Source of the DNA: Tubulanus polymorphus
Taxonomy: Eukaryota > Nemertea > Palaeonemertea > Tubulaniformes > Tubulanidae
Assembly (NCBI RefSeq): GCF_964204645.1
Contig: NC_134025.1
Span: 16,958,001 to 17,022,000, forward strand
DNA length: 64,000 bases
Direction of reading: 5' to 3'
Numbering within the stretch: the stretch's first letter is position 1; the number at the start of each line of letters is the position of its first letter. Shown here piece by piece: positions 55,950 to 64,000 of the stretch. Made by a program: the position numbers and the translations under genes. A model generated the notes under the pieces. The model was not told the DNA's origin. It did not search any database and saw only the letters and a program-made list of their open reading frames with translations.

Positions 55950-56860
55950 GGTCCAGGTTTCAGGAATTTGAGAAGAAATTACAGTACTTCAGAGACAGCA
56001 AGTTGTTTTACATGCAGTACACGCAGAGAAGCAGAGCCACTCCTCAACCGACAGATTCTGCTGGTTCAGCTCGCCCGAAGTCAACTATACCGAAACTTTC
56101 GTTACTGAAATTCGACAGCGAAATTAAGAATTGGCATTACTTCTGGGATTCGTACCGAGCAGCGGTTCACGACGTATAGTACGCAGTTCCAGTTATCCAA
56201 AAGTTTCAGTACTTGCGTTCGTTACTGGAAGGAAAGGCAAGTCTCAGCATTAGTGGACTAGCATTTAATGAGGAGAATTATTACAGCACAATAGACGTTC
56301 TAATATCTCATTTTTCGCAACTGCACAAAATTGTAGATGCTCACATGCAAGCTATTGTTGGGTTACCAATACTAAAATATTCGTCAAGCAGAGTTGGAGA
56401 TTTCAGAGACAGAGTCGCTTTTTGTTCATTGGTCGCAGCAGGTTGTGCTACTGATTCTTTGGGAGATATGCTAATATCTGTTGTGTTGAATAAATTTCCG
56501 GCCATGATGCACGGGAATTCAGTTCATCATTATGGAAATAAAGCGTTGACATAAGATTCACATTTTACGTCAAATTTCAACGTATGATGATCGTATAAGC
56601 TTAGCGTTGATTAAAGCTTCGAATATGTGCTTCAATTTTATGGGAAAATCACATTGGTCAAAACATTGTCATTCTCACTTATCATGTAAATTGTGTCACC
56701 GGAGACACCATATAAGAATTTGCTCATTGGCATTCAATCAGTCCGATGAAAGGAATAATTCAACTGATACAACAGGGTCATCGCCAACTGACCAGTCATA
56801 TCTGAAGTCCACAAGCTCTTTTTCAAATAAATCACAAGAAATTATGCAAACTTATACATA
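55950..56860 (+). pseudogene. BEL/Pao Gag relic (DUF1759 and zinc knuckle)
   Basis: IPKLSLLKFDSEIKNWHYFW then YRAAVHD is the DUF1759 start, followed by a stop near 56178. The frame reopens at 56213-56554 (YLRSLLEGKASLSISGLAFN...), has a break, then NMCFNFMGKSHWSKHCHSHL and CKLCHRRHHIRIC form the knuckle region. Several stops and shifts; not functional. Confidence 0.85.
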
Positions 56861-57340
56861 ATGAATCATCGTTCAGTAGTGTGTGATTACTGCATGCATA
56901 GCGCTTTTCACGGAGATGATGTCAATTACTTGGACCATGGATCCCCTCTGAAATCCCGCCAAAAACATCTGGTTGTGTTTTCATCAGATTTGATTAAGAA
57001 AAAAAAAGATTTTTTTGGTTATATTTCCATCTTAATTTTTTGCAAAAAGTAAGTTTTATCCCATCATTTGAATTCAACCCAATAAAGTTTTCAAGATCCA
57101 TAAAAGCAAAAACAGTACAAATCTCATTTTCTAATGAGTAATATATATTTTTTAAGCGAACGTTTTCGGGAGTCACATTATCCCCTCTTCAGGCATAGCG
57201 CAAGTGATTAAATTCACATATCATACTGGTATTTATATAGAATAAGACGAAGCTAATTACAAACGATTTCAAATTACTGAGTGACAAGATGATTACAATA
57301 CAAAGATAATTAATTACACACAATCTAAATTACTGAGCGA
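56861..57340. repeat. Repeat A fragment and Penelope-like end inside the BEL/Pao element
   Basis: 56880-57090 follows repeat A ('tgtgtgattactgcatgcat', 'ctctgaaatcccgccaaaaac'). 57130-57340 contains 'gcgaacgttttcgggagtca...tctcttcaggcat', like Penelope-type ends. No coding signal. Confidence 0.5.
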
Positions 57341-58455
57341 AGCTATTCGACTAGTAGTTAATTATCTAAAAACATTGAGGATGAATCCTGACCCGTGTTC
57401 GAATAGTTGTTGACTCTTACAGGCGATGTATGCATCTGGGTACCAACAAGACCATCGCGCATGTGCGTCAAAAGGAACTGGATAACCGCGATAAGGCCCT
57501 GTGTGAAAAGGCGTTTGTGAAAGTATGTCTTATGTATCGCCCTTTTATTATACAGGCGTAGATTTTTGCGGACCATTAATTTCGGGAAAGGATTAAACCT
57601 TTTATCGCCTCATTCACGTGCCCAGGTTCGAGAGCCATTCATTTAGAGCTAGTGACTGATTTGACTGCAGATTGTTTTATACAGGCATTACGTTGATTCG
57701 TTAGTTGTCGTTGACTACCGATTAAGATGCTCTCAGATAATGCGCAAACTTTCATCTGCTCGTCAAAAGAGAGATATCCGAATTATTGCGTTCTAGCGAA
57801 TTGAGACTGCATTTCGTATCTGAGGGAATAGCATGGCGATTTATATCGAAACGTGCTTTGTTGCATGGCAGCTATTGGGAGAGATTAGTTGCTTTCGTGA
57901 AATAATGCATTAAAAAACTTTCGGTCACCAGAATTTGTCATTCCAGGAGTTAGTACTGTATTGACTGAAGTGGAGGCCATGTTAAACGACCGCCCACTTA
58001 CCGCTTTGTCTACAGCTATAAGAGATAACAACCCGTTATCACCATCCGATTTATCAATCGGACGAAAATAATCGTTGTTGCCTCACGTTCGCGTCGACAC
58101 AGATATGGAACTTGTGGACTCAGAGTTCACTGTTAACCAAACTGTACTGGATAAACGTAAACAATATCGCGCTGCTATCGTCCTCATTCATGATTACACC
58201 CCTCGGCTTTACTGGAAGTTAGGGATTATCACCGCTCTCAGAACCGGTAGTGATGGAATGGTTCGTTTGGCTACTGACGGTACGAGATCTGGGATGACTA
58301 ATGGACCTGTAAACAAACATTATCCTCTCGAGGTTGACTGTTGCAGCATAGATAATGTTCTTGGTGGGAAGCTGCTAGCGGAAAGCACCGTTAGCAAAAC
58401 TGTTAGGCAAAGACCAGTCCGCAACGCAGCTAAGATACCTCGTGACAATGGTTAG
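57341..58455 (+). pseudogene. BEL/Pao integrase and DUF5641-type C-terminus relic
   Basis: Recognisable pieces in shifting frames are MLSDNAQTFICSSKEISELL (second core aspartate in SDN), WRFI and GSYWERLVAFVK, then VLTEVEAMLNDRPLTALST and SPSDLSIGRK. The last part, 58075-58455, is open for 126 codons. It includes YTPRLYWKLGIITALRTGSD and a PVNKHYPLEV end, the typical DUF5641 tail after BEL/Pao integrase. Multiple stops exclude function. It ends about 100 bp before the 3' LTR. Confidence 0.85.
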
Positions 58456-58559
58456 CGGCTGACTTATGGATGAGATACGTTTCGTGATAAATAGACTTAA
58501 GACTTTTCATTGTTGTCAAATATGAACTAATTGGGTGCTTAATATCTGGGCCCTGGGAG

Positions 58560-58719
58560 TGTCTGGTATTATGAGATCGGTGTTCTGTGTTAAGTAAGCC
58601 TTCACTCATGCCTGGGTAGGCGTGTATGTATTAAGTAATGAAGTATGGTATTGAATAAAGTCAGTTTAGTTTAGTATATGTAAGTGTACAGTCTTCTTAA
58701 CTGTTTTCCCGTCCGATTA
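58560..58719 (+). repeat. 3' LTR of the second BEL/Pao element
   Basis: The direct repeat of 53375-53530; see that entry. Exon i begins 160 bp further on. Confidence 0.88.
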
Positions 58720-58879
58720 TCACAAGGCAAATGCAAAATTGTAGTTAGATTTACCTACCAGTCGACCATGCTGCATAAATGAAATAAAAATCTTATAAAA
58801 CCAGGTCTTGCACTTGATCTCTGCACACAGACAAGTGGATGACTACCACTCAAGATAGTATGAAAATATTTTGTTTCAG

Positions 58880-59008
58880 ATTCGAGATAAGTTCATGGCA
58901 GAAACTGAGGATTTAAGGAGGCGCTTAAATTTGGCAGAAAGAGAGCTCATGGACAGTAAGGAGCAATGCATCCATCTAACATCATCATCCCAGTCTTTGG
59001 AGCGAGAG
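58880..59008 (+). CDS. SDCCAG8: SDCCAG8 exon i (coiled coil, last exon in window)
   Basis: The acceptor is 'attttgtttcag' and the donor 'gttaga'. It is 129 bp, phase 0 to 0, 43 codons. LRRRLNLAERELMDSKEQCI and HLTSSSQSLERE parallel vertebrate ELDESKQHLEQEQQKAALAREECLRLTELL, sharing E-[EQ]-C-[LI]-x-L-T. The next exons should lie right of the window; I found none between here and 64000. Confidence 0.88.
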
Positions 59009-59429
59009 GTTAGAAATTTGAGTTACTATGATTATTATTAGTATTAACCTGCCGGGAACGTTAATGTGTGTGCCAGGTGATATGCATGTTATTGAAATTA
59101 ACGCATTAACCCTTTAACTGGCAAGTTTTTTTCAGCCTGTGACTGATTTTGGACCATGCAAGGGGAAACTAAGTAACTCAGTAGATATTAGGGATAACCC
59201 CATAACAGTATGTTATCCTGTGAAAGCTCTTTTCACAAGCTTTCGAATGATACCAAGTTTGCAAACCTTTCCTATATTCCGAGGTTCTGATATTATGGGC
59301 TCTGCACTCGTAGCCCTTGTCTATACTACAATGGACTCCTATTTTCATTATGAAAATGTGTCCTCTTGCTTTTTCTGATTCAAATAGGGTAAATAATCAT
59401 TGCTATTATAGCTTCGATAAATTATGAAC
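59009..59429. other. Intron after exon i, no gene
   Basis: The ORF at 59139-59378 has no recognisable domain. Nothing else is seen. Confidence 0.45.
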
Positions 59430-59665
59430 TTAAGCTTTAGCGAAGTCCATTTTGTTATCGCGTATGAAACTTTCTTCCTTTGGTACAAAATAACTTCCAA
59501 ACGAGGCTAAGTTTCTCTTTGGAACTTTTAAAACATTAATGCAATAATAAAAGCTCTAACCCTATCGAATTTCATGGGAATGCGTTGCTTATTTTTCAAT
59601 TTAGTTATTTATTAGTTGTTGGAACTACATTTCGTTTCGGAAGAACACATGCCCTTTTACGTATA
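59430..59665 (+). repeat. Repeat A, left part, cut by a LINE
   Basis: 'ttagcgaagtccattttgtt' to 'cccttttacgtatatt' follows repeat A; the continuation ('catgcttcacac...') is missing because a LINE is inserted here. Confidence 0.8.
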
Positions 59666-61902
59666 TTATTATTATCTTTATTTCCTGTAAATTATAACAA
59701 GATATACAGAGTCAATGCACTGTAAAAATAAATAGAAAATAATTACAAAGTGTTATACAATATATAATGTTATAATTAAACAGCAGGGAAGATATAAAAA
59801 GCAAGCTTGTGGTATATATCACCCTAAAGAAGATGTTACAAAAAAAATAAATCAAATTCAAATAACGATCATATAACGAGGTATGATAAGCACTAAATGT
59901 CACAATTTTGAGATTTCAACTGAGGATCTGATCAATGTAAATTATTTCATAAGAGGAGAGAAGTTTGTCCTTCAAATGGCTTTTAGAAATGTTGGGAGAT
60001 GGTTATTTTTTTAAGGATGTATTTAAACTGTTCCAAAATTATAGGCCCTTAATTCTAATAGAAAATTTCTTTAAATTAGATTTTAATGTGTTAGGACGAA
60101 TATTTTGGTTTCTACGAAAACGTGTATAATGCCTGCTAGTAGTGGATTAGAAAAAGCGTTAAAAACAATGAGGAAGTTTGCCGTTTGTATATAAATACAT
60201 GAATTGTGCAGTAAGCCAGTAGTTAATATCATTTAGTTTAAGGATCCTATTAGATTTGAACAAAGGTGAAGTAGGTGCTCGGTAGTCAGTTATATAAATT
60301 AAACGAACGGCTTTCTTCTGTAATACCACAAGTCGATTAAGTGAAGCTGAATAAGTGTTACACCAAATAATATTGCAATATGATAGATGACAATATATGA
60401 ATGAATAATACAGTTGTATTAAAGTTTTATTTGATAAGAATTTACTATGTTGCTGATGATACCAATAATCTAGCCAGTTTAATGGAAATAAGATTAATGT
60501 GTGACTTCCAGTTTAACTGGTCATCAATTTGGAACCCTAAGAATTTTGTTTCTGAAACGTGTTTCTGAAGCATGTTGTCAATAGTTATACATAAGTTGAG
60601 CTTATGTAGTTTGATTGTATTTTACAAGAACGTTAAGTACATTGGTATCAATATGACTGGTAAACGCATTTGCATCATCAGCAAATAAAGTAAGATTTAG
60701 GATTTTTGAGGCATTGACAATATCATTTATATAAATAAGAAATAAGGCTGGTTGTAGTATCGAACCTTTCGGTACTCCACAAAGGACTCGTCTTGGACTA
60801 GATAAATTACCATTATAAGCAACCACTTGTAATCTATTTTTAAGATGATTTTCAGACGCCTCGAATACCATAATTTGACAGTCTGTTAAGTAAGATATCA
60901 TGATTTACTGTGTCAAATGCACGGGACAAGGTAACCAGCATGAATTTAGTAACTACCAACCCATAAACACCAATAGTGAATTGTCCACGTTCTAAACTTT
61001 CAGTAATTTTATCAATAGTAAACATAATAGCCATAGAAGTTGAATGATTTTTCCTAAAGCCAAATTGGCAGGGTGATATAATTTTATTCCGGTCTAGAAA
61101 ATCAATAAGTCTAATATATATAAGCCTCTCAAGGATTTTAAAAATACAAGGTATACAAAATATACAGATATGGGTCAGGTGTTACTGAATTCATGCTGGT
61201 TACCGGATTTATAAAAAGGCGATATTTTTGATGTCTTAGATAACTCCGGGAAAATACCAGTAGACATACTCCAATTAAAAATGTGACACAGAGGAATAGA
61301 TATAACGTCAATTACATGCTTAAGAATTATTTGGCTTATGCCATCATATCCTGCACTATGTTTGTTTTTAAAATCATGTATGATATTTTCGATCTCTGTT
61401 GGAGATGATGGAAAGAAAAATATATTTCGATGATGCGGGGGACCTAGATAATTAGAAAATGGCACATCTGTAAGCGGTATATTGTTGGCTAAATTTGGGC
61501 CCATATTTGAAAAATATGCATTGAAGCCATTAGCAATTGCATCATTATTTGAATAAGTTGTACCATTTCGTTGAAAAACGTTAGAAAATTCATTATAGTC
61601 CTTTGGTTTTTTGGATGAGCTTATTTTGATCTTCCAAGTGTCTTTAGGGTCCCTCGCATCATTCAACAATTTTCGATAATACATGTTTCAAAATTCAAGG
61701 TACAATTAAAAGAGATGTGGTCAATACAAGTTGCAGTCGTTTTCGTGATGCGTATGGTTTTATCAAATAAAGAATGAATGGCTTTATCAAATAAAGAATG
61801 AAAGCTTTGAGACATCATTATTGATAAAAAGTCATGTGTATGATTTTGTGATTCAACTTTAAATAAGTCAATATTGAAGTCACCCATGATCAAACATTTT
61901 TA
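59666..61902 (-). mobile_element. Decayed APE-type LINE (CR1/Jockey group)
   Basis: Minus orientation: endonuclease end (61893 to 61663), then RT in several frames down to about 60600, then a long 3' region ending in an ATT/AAT tail at 59666-59675 that abuts repeat A. The right border meets the first base of repeat D at 61903. The 5' part is missing. Confidence 0.85.
60602..61893 (-). pseudogene. LINE ORF2 relic: endonuclease C-terminus and reverse transcriptase
   Basis: MIMGDFNIDL (61893) is the conserved GDFN motif of APE endonucleases. IANGFNAYFSNMGPNLANNI and KHSAGYDGISQIILKHV begin the RT (61684-61175). LSRAFDTVNHDILLNRLSNY is motif A (about 60910), then GVPKGSILQPALFLIYINDI and LTLFADDANAFTS carry motifs B and C (60780-60650). 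Frame changes near 61170, 61040 and 60890 and an internal duplication of 'HSLFDKA/T' near 61770 show decay. It is related to, but clearly distinct from, the LINE at 44168-46514. Confidence 0.85.
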
Positions 61903-63255
61903 CCTTCATGACTACGTCATGAAGGTTATTAGATGGTAGCGAGTCGATGACGTCATTTTCGTGTCGCCACTTATAACTTGTTGGTGGGAGGTCAAACGAA
62001 TAAATACTTTAATCTTATTAATGCAGAGTGTGAAATTTCGCTTTTTAAAAATATTTCCCTAAATTATTAGAAAATGCCGATAGTAAGACTGTGGGAAGTT
62101 TTTATCGTTGAGTTGGCGAATCACGGCGGCAGAGTGCACCTGTGATAAGGCGGAGATAGTTCCATGTGAAGGCCGGAGGACAGTCGGAGGTGGTTTATTA
62201 ACTTTTTTCAATTATACTGCTGCTATTTTCCCAATCAAATTGCTAGATTTCGATCGTTTCTCATAAGCCAACACTTGTAATTCAAGTGTGATTTTGATGT
62301 GTCTAGAGATACATCGTGACTAGCGTATTGAGTGGCGGTGCCATGTTTAAGCTGCACGTCGATCGTTGAATAGTGGAATTATAGGGTTGAATTATCTTGA
62401 TTGTATCCATACGAAGTTTATTAAAGGTTAGTGTCAACAAATGGTCCATTACAATCCCCTAATTTATGTGGAGAGACGCTCATAACTGGCAAAATTGTAA
62501 TCTGTTTCGTGTTATCGTTGGCGTACGTAACTGACCTTGCTTGAGCGTTCGCTGCGGGCGGTAAGCTTCAAAGTTATGAATAAAGTATTATATAACTGAT
62601 TGTTAATGACATACAACAAATTAACCTTTAAAGAAAGGTACCTAGTGTCTGACATTCTACTGAAAAATGCCGGATCGATTCATGGCATAGTTTTTTCATA
62701 GCGGGCATTTTAGTATATGAATCAATGAAGATGATTGTCTTAATTGACTCCTATTGTATAGGCCTAAGCCAGGCCCTCCGGAATTGAATTGAATTCGACA
62801 CAGTAATTCGCCTGTAATTTGCGATTAATCTTATTGAAAATTAGCTTGAAGATTGGGTCTGGCGAGATGTCAACCCCTATTGTAAAAAAATGTCATTGGT
62901 GATCAATTATGGCTGCCATTGGGGTGGCCATCTTGAAATTCTTGTTTGCACGATGCAGCCTGCAATTCTTGATGGATTATCACAAAACTTGGTGCGAGGA
63001 TCAGGGTAGGTAAGCTGTCCATGCCTTTAGTATTTGGAGGTCATCGGCTTTCAAATATGGCCGCCAGGTCAGCCATCTTGAATTTCTAGCATGAAACTGC
63101 CTGCAATTCTTGATGCATTTTCATGATACTAGGTGTAAGAATTTTGGTAGGTGAAATGTGTACCCCTTATTGAAAATTGAGTTCAAGTATGGCCACCAGG
63201 ATTGCCATCCATCTTGGATTTCTTTTCAGCATGATGCCTACACTAATTCTTGATG
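61903..63255 (+). repeat. Repeat D, copy 2
   Basis: It starts with a perfect inverted repeat ACCTTCATGAC-tac-GTCATGAAGGT and then follows copy 1 (17876-19440) with a few short deletions. Confidence 0.85.
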
Positions 63256-63261
63256 CATTTT

Positions 63262-63526
63262 TAGCCCACTTGGGACTTTAGTCCAAGCGGGCTATTGCGT
63301 TCACTTCTCGTACGTCGTTCGTTCGTCCGTCCGTCTGTCCGTCCGTATATGGAATCCAGATATTTTGTGAAGTTTTGAAGACGCTTCAATGTGATGTCTT
63401 GATATTTGGGCTACACATGTATCTACCCTAGACACATCTTCAGCCCAAAAACTGGCCCTGTCAGAATCAAGATGGCTGACTGGCAGCCATTGTTGTTCAC
63501 CAAAATCAGCACTTTTTACACATTTT
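63262..63526 (+). repeat. Family B fragment, 5' part
   Basis: 'agcccacttgggactttagt' to 'caaaatcagcactttttaca' as in 22390-22630. It is cut off at 63527 by the start of unrelated sequence. Confidence 0.8.
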
Positions 63527-63564
63527 TAGCATTGGTTGACGTCTATGACGTCATGCCAATGCTA
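63527..63564. repeat. Short hairpin with TGACGTC arms
   Basis: 'agcattgg-t-tgacgtc' and its inverse 'gacgtca-tg-ccaatgct' are separated by 'tat'. It could be the tip of another inserted element. Confidence 0.5.
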
Positions 63565-64000
63565 GTAAAATGGATCAAAAATAGTAGTACGAAAAAATAG
63601 CGCCGACTCTTCTCATTTTCATAGTAACTTCAAATTGTCACTCCGTTTACGTAAAACATTAGAAACAGCTGAAAATGACTAAAAAAAATGCTTCAATTAT
63701 TCCCCACAACATAGCGTCGCCAGATTTCTGATTTAATGGTCCAAAAAGTTATTCGATCGCATTTTTCTCGTTCATTATCTGGTAGATCAGAGCGGGTGAA
63801 ACAATCGCGTAGCGATATGTCCGCATTGACATTGGCAATGAAGAATGGGGAACCGCCTCTTCTGAATAGAAAAACATAAAATTATGTACCTCCGGTTTAT
63901 AAATATCACAGTGTTTGGATATCACTGTTATTTCAACTATCAGTATCCATGGGATTATTTGGGATTAATTCTCGGCGTCAGAATACGTATTTCTAGAGCA
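63565..64000. other. Right edge of window, no gene
   Basis: Unique sequence; no exon continuing SDCCAG8 is visible. Confidence 0.5.

Larger units (their letters stand above)
53375..58719 (+). mobile_element. Second BEL/Pao retrotransposon, degenerate, both LTRs present, with nested insertions
   Basis: Two direct repeats of ~156 and ~160 bp bound a 5-kb interior with a tRNA-Tyr-type PBS, Gag relics (54895-55010, 55950-56860), integrase and a DUF5641-type tail (57700-58455), all on +. Protease, RT and RNase H are absent. Nested inside are a piggyBac-like MITE that itself contains M2, a second M1 MITE, a repeat A fragment and a Penelope-like fragment. The element plus about 290 bp makes up the whole intron h-i, in the sense direction of SDCCAG8. 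Confidence 0.9.
5564..59008 (+). other. SDCCAG8: SDCCAG8 gene, internal part (nine exons, eight complete introns)
   Basis: Nine exons with GT-AG borders and compatible phases translate to one 379-residue coiled-coil protein segment. It follows vertebrate SDCCAG8 from the helix containing 'MKNKIQVVVLENEGL' to the helix containing 'REECLRLTELL'. The strongest match is a cysteine-containing segment, SGICIRCAQNEA here against GGLCLKCAQHEA in human, followed by RERDEL and QREIEAYDQMKQ against KERDDL and QREASAYEQVKQ. The family protein sits at centrosomes and ciliary distal appendages and supports ciliogenesis; human mutations cause a Bardet-Biedl/Senior-Loken-type ciliopathy. Human residues spanning the region leave no gap, so I believe no exon is missing between the first and last shown. 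Introns are 822, 4613, 5206, 86, 91, 12049, 23810 and 5631 bp. The 5' and 3' exons lie outside the window. Confidence 0.9.

Overview
This is a window of animal nuclear genome, A+T-rich, in which about 98% of the bases are intron and transposon. The one clear host gene is SDCCAG8 (also called CCCAP), a centrosomal/ciliary coiled-coil protein. I assembled nine internal exons on the + strand from splice sites, matching phases and protein similarity to vertebrate SDCCAG8. They lie at 5564-5683, 6506-6607, 11221-11285, 16492-16668, 16755-16893, 16985-17137, 29187-29321, 53132-53248 and 58880-59008, and total 1137 nt (379 codons). Both ends of the gene lie outside the window. The largest intron is about 23.8 kb. 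Spliceosomal introns, BEL/Pao and APE-type LINE elements and short 'aggcctat' words fit a marine invertebrate. An echinoderm or other ambulacrarian is my guess, at low confidence.

Layout. 1-4748: a BEL/Pao LTR retrotransposon on the - strand, running off the left edge, with a near-intact gag-protease frame and a broken pol. 5564-6607: two SDCCAG8 exons whose intron is almost entirely one interspersed repeat (family A). 6608-16491: mini-elements of family B with a ~150-bp tandem core, a 370-bp CAGGG element, a 548-bp MITE, a 31-bp minisatellite with higher-order structure, and a candidate alternative 65-bp exon at 14606. 16492-17137: three clustered exons. 17138-29186: a piggyBac-like MITE, repeat D, an inverted pair of family B, a 3.0-kb pogo-like TIR element and a LINE C-terminal remnant. 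29322-53131: the giant intron. It holds family C repeats, a 2.15-kb TIR transposon (32940-35091) whose ORF resembles the N-terminal zinc region of RAG1, an LTR-free duplicated block E (near 35 kb and 49 kb), a TA-flanked MITE, a hAT-like element with a BED finger, a 5'-truncated LINE and a hairpin minisatellite. 53249-58879: an intron made of one BEL/Pao element with both LTRs and several nested insertions. 59009-64000: a decayed LINE, a second copy of repeat D and a family B fragment.

The transposons do not form a pathway with the gene. Their nesting gives an insertion history: the duplicated blocks preserve empty sites that define the ends of several elements exactly. The most notable object is the RAG1-N-terminus-like transposon at 32940-35091. 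It has 33-bp perfect terminal inverted repeats, a target duplication, a 5' noncoding exon with an intron, and a second convergent spliced gene for a small acidic protein.
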